Below are positions 63,897 to 64,000 of a stretch of DNA of 64,000 nt, piece after piece; positions within the stretch are counted from its first letter, which is position 1; every line of letters begins with the position of its first letter. The translations under genes and the position numbers were made by a program. The notes beneath the pieces were generated by a model that did not search any database, was not told where the DNA came from, and saw only the letters and a program-made list of their open reading frames with translations. Source of the DNA: Superficieibacter electus (lineage in GTDB: Bacteria > Pseudomonadota > Gammaproteobacteria > Enterobacterales > Enterobacteriaceae); NCBI RefSeq assembly GCF_002915575.1, contig NZ_PQGD01000019.1, forward strand, positions 1-64,000, given 5' to 3'.

Positions 63897-64000
63897 AGCT
63901 ATTCTCGCTTTTTAATTAACAATTAAAATACAACTAGCCCTAACTATTAAAATAAAGAACACTTCTGTTTCACTTTCCGTAAATATACCCGCGCCGTTTT

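Noticed and set aside
63896-64000. feoA promoter or Fur/FNR sites at the right edge
   Set aside because: feoA is expected next by synteny, but no clear Fur or FNR consensus is visible before the window ends.

Overview
The window looks like chromosome of an enterobacterium close to Citrobacter or Salmonella. Most gene order follows the E. coli K-12 segment from yheT through crp, nirBDC-cysG, the yhf cluster, aroKB-dam-trpS, hofMNOPQ-mrcA, igaA, hslRO, pckA and envZ-ompR to greB-tex. Proteins are near-identical in length to their E. coli counterparts. BIME/REP-like palindromes sit in many gaps, which also fits Enterobacteriaceae. The genus is inferred from content and memory of family members, not from a search.

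Layout. (1) 1-3400: a nicotinamide-salvage cassette, nadV and a short prs-like gene, divergent from the regulator gene nrtR. Two dyads of identical geometry lie 22 bp apart in the shared promoter region. (2) 3400-12850: yheTU-prkB, yhfA, crp, yhfK, argD, pabA, the fic/yhfG toxin-antitoxin pair and ppiA. (3) 12850-20000: tsgA and nirBDC-cysG, with FNR and NarL/NarP sites in front of nirB and an unusual 40-bp tandem array between nirD and nirC. (4) 20000-27560: an AT-rich, gene-poor stretch, then a 2122-codon autotransporter gene of the BigA type, then the small lipoprotein gene yhfL. (5) 27580-35000: the uncharacterised yhfS-Z operon, here directly beside yhfL. The frl genes that E. coli K-12 carries at this junction are absent. 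(6) 35150-41560: the aroK-aroB-damX-dam-rpe-gph-trpS series on the minus strand. gph has a one-base frameshift near its 3' end. (7) 41850-53150: hofMNOPQ, mrcA, nudE, igaA, yrfG, hslR and hslO. (8) 53330-58510: yhgE, pckA and a small island of three orphan genes between pckA and envZ, which are neighbours in E. coli. (9) 58670-64000: envZ-ompR, greB, tex and a strong terminator, ending in the region that precedes feoA in E. coli.

How genes work together. NirBDC imports and reduces nitrite, and CysG makes the siroheme NirB needs. ArgD, AroK/AroB and PabA feed amino acid, chorismate and folate synthesis. EnvZ/OmpR and IgaA control envelope responses. HslR and HslO handle heat and oxidative damage to ribosomes and proteins. 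HofM-Q form the DNA-uptake pilus assembly and secretin set. The accessory parts are the NAD cassette, the BigA-like adhesin, the pckA-envZ island and the repeat arrays.

No tRNA, rRNA, CRISPR array, intact insertion sequence or prophage was recognised.
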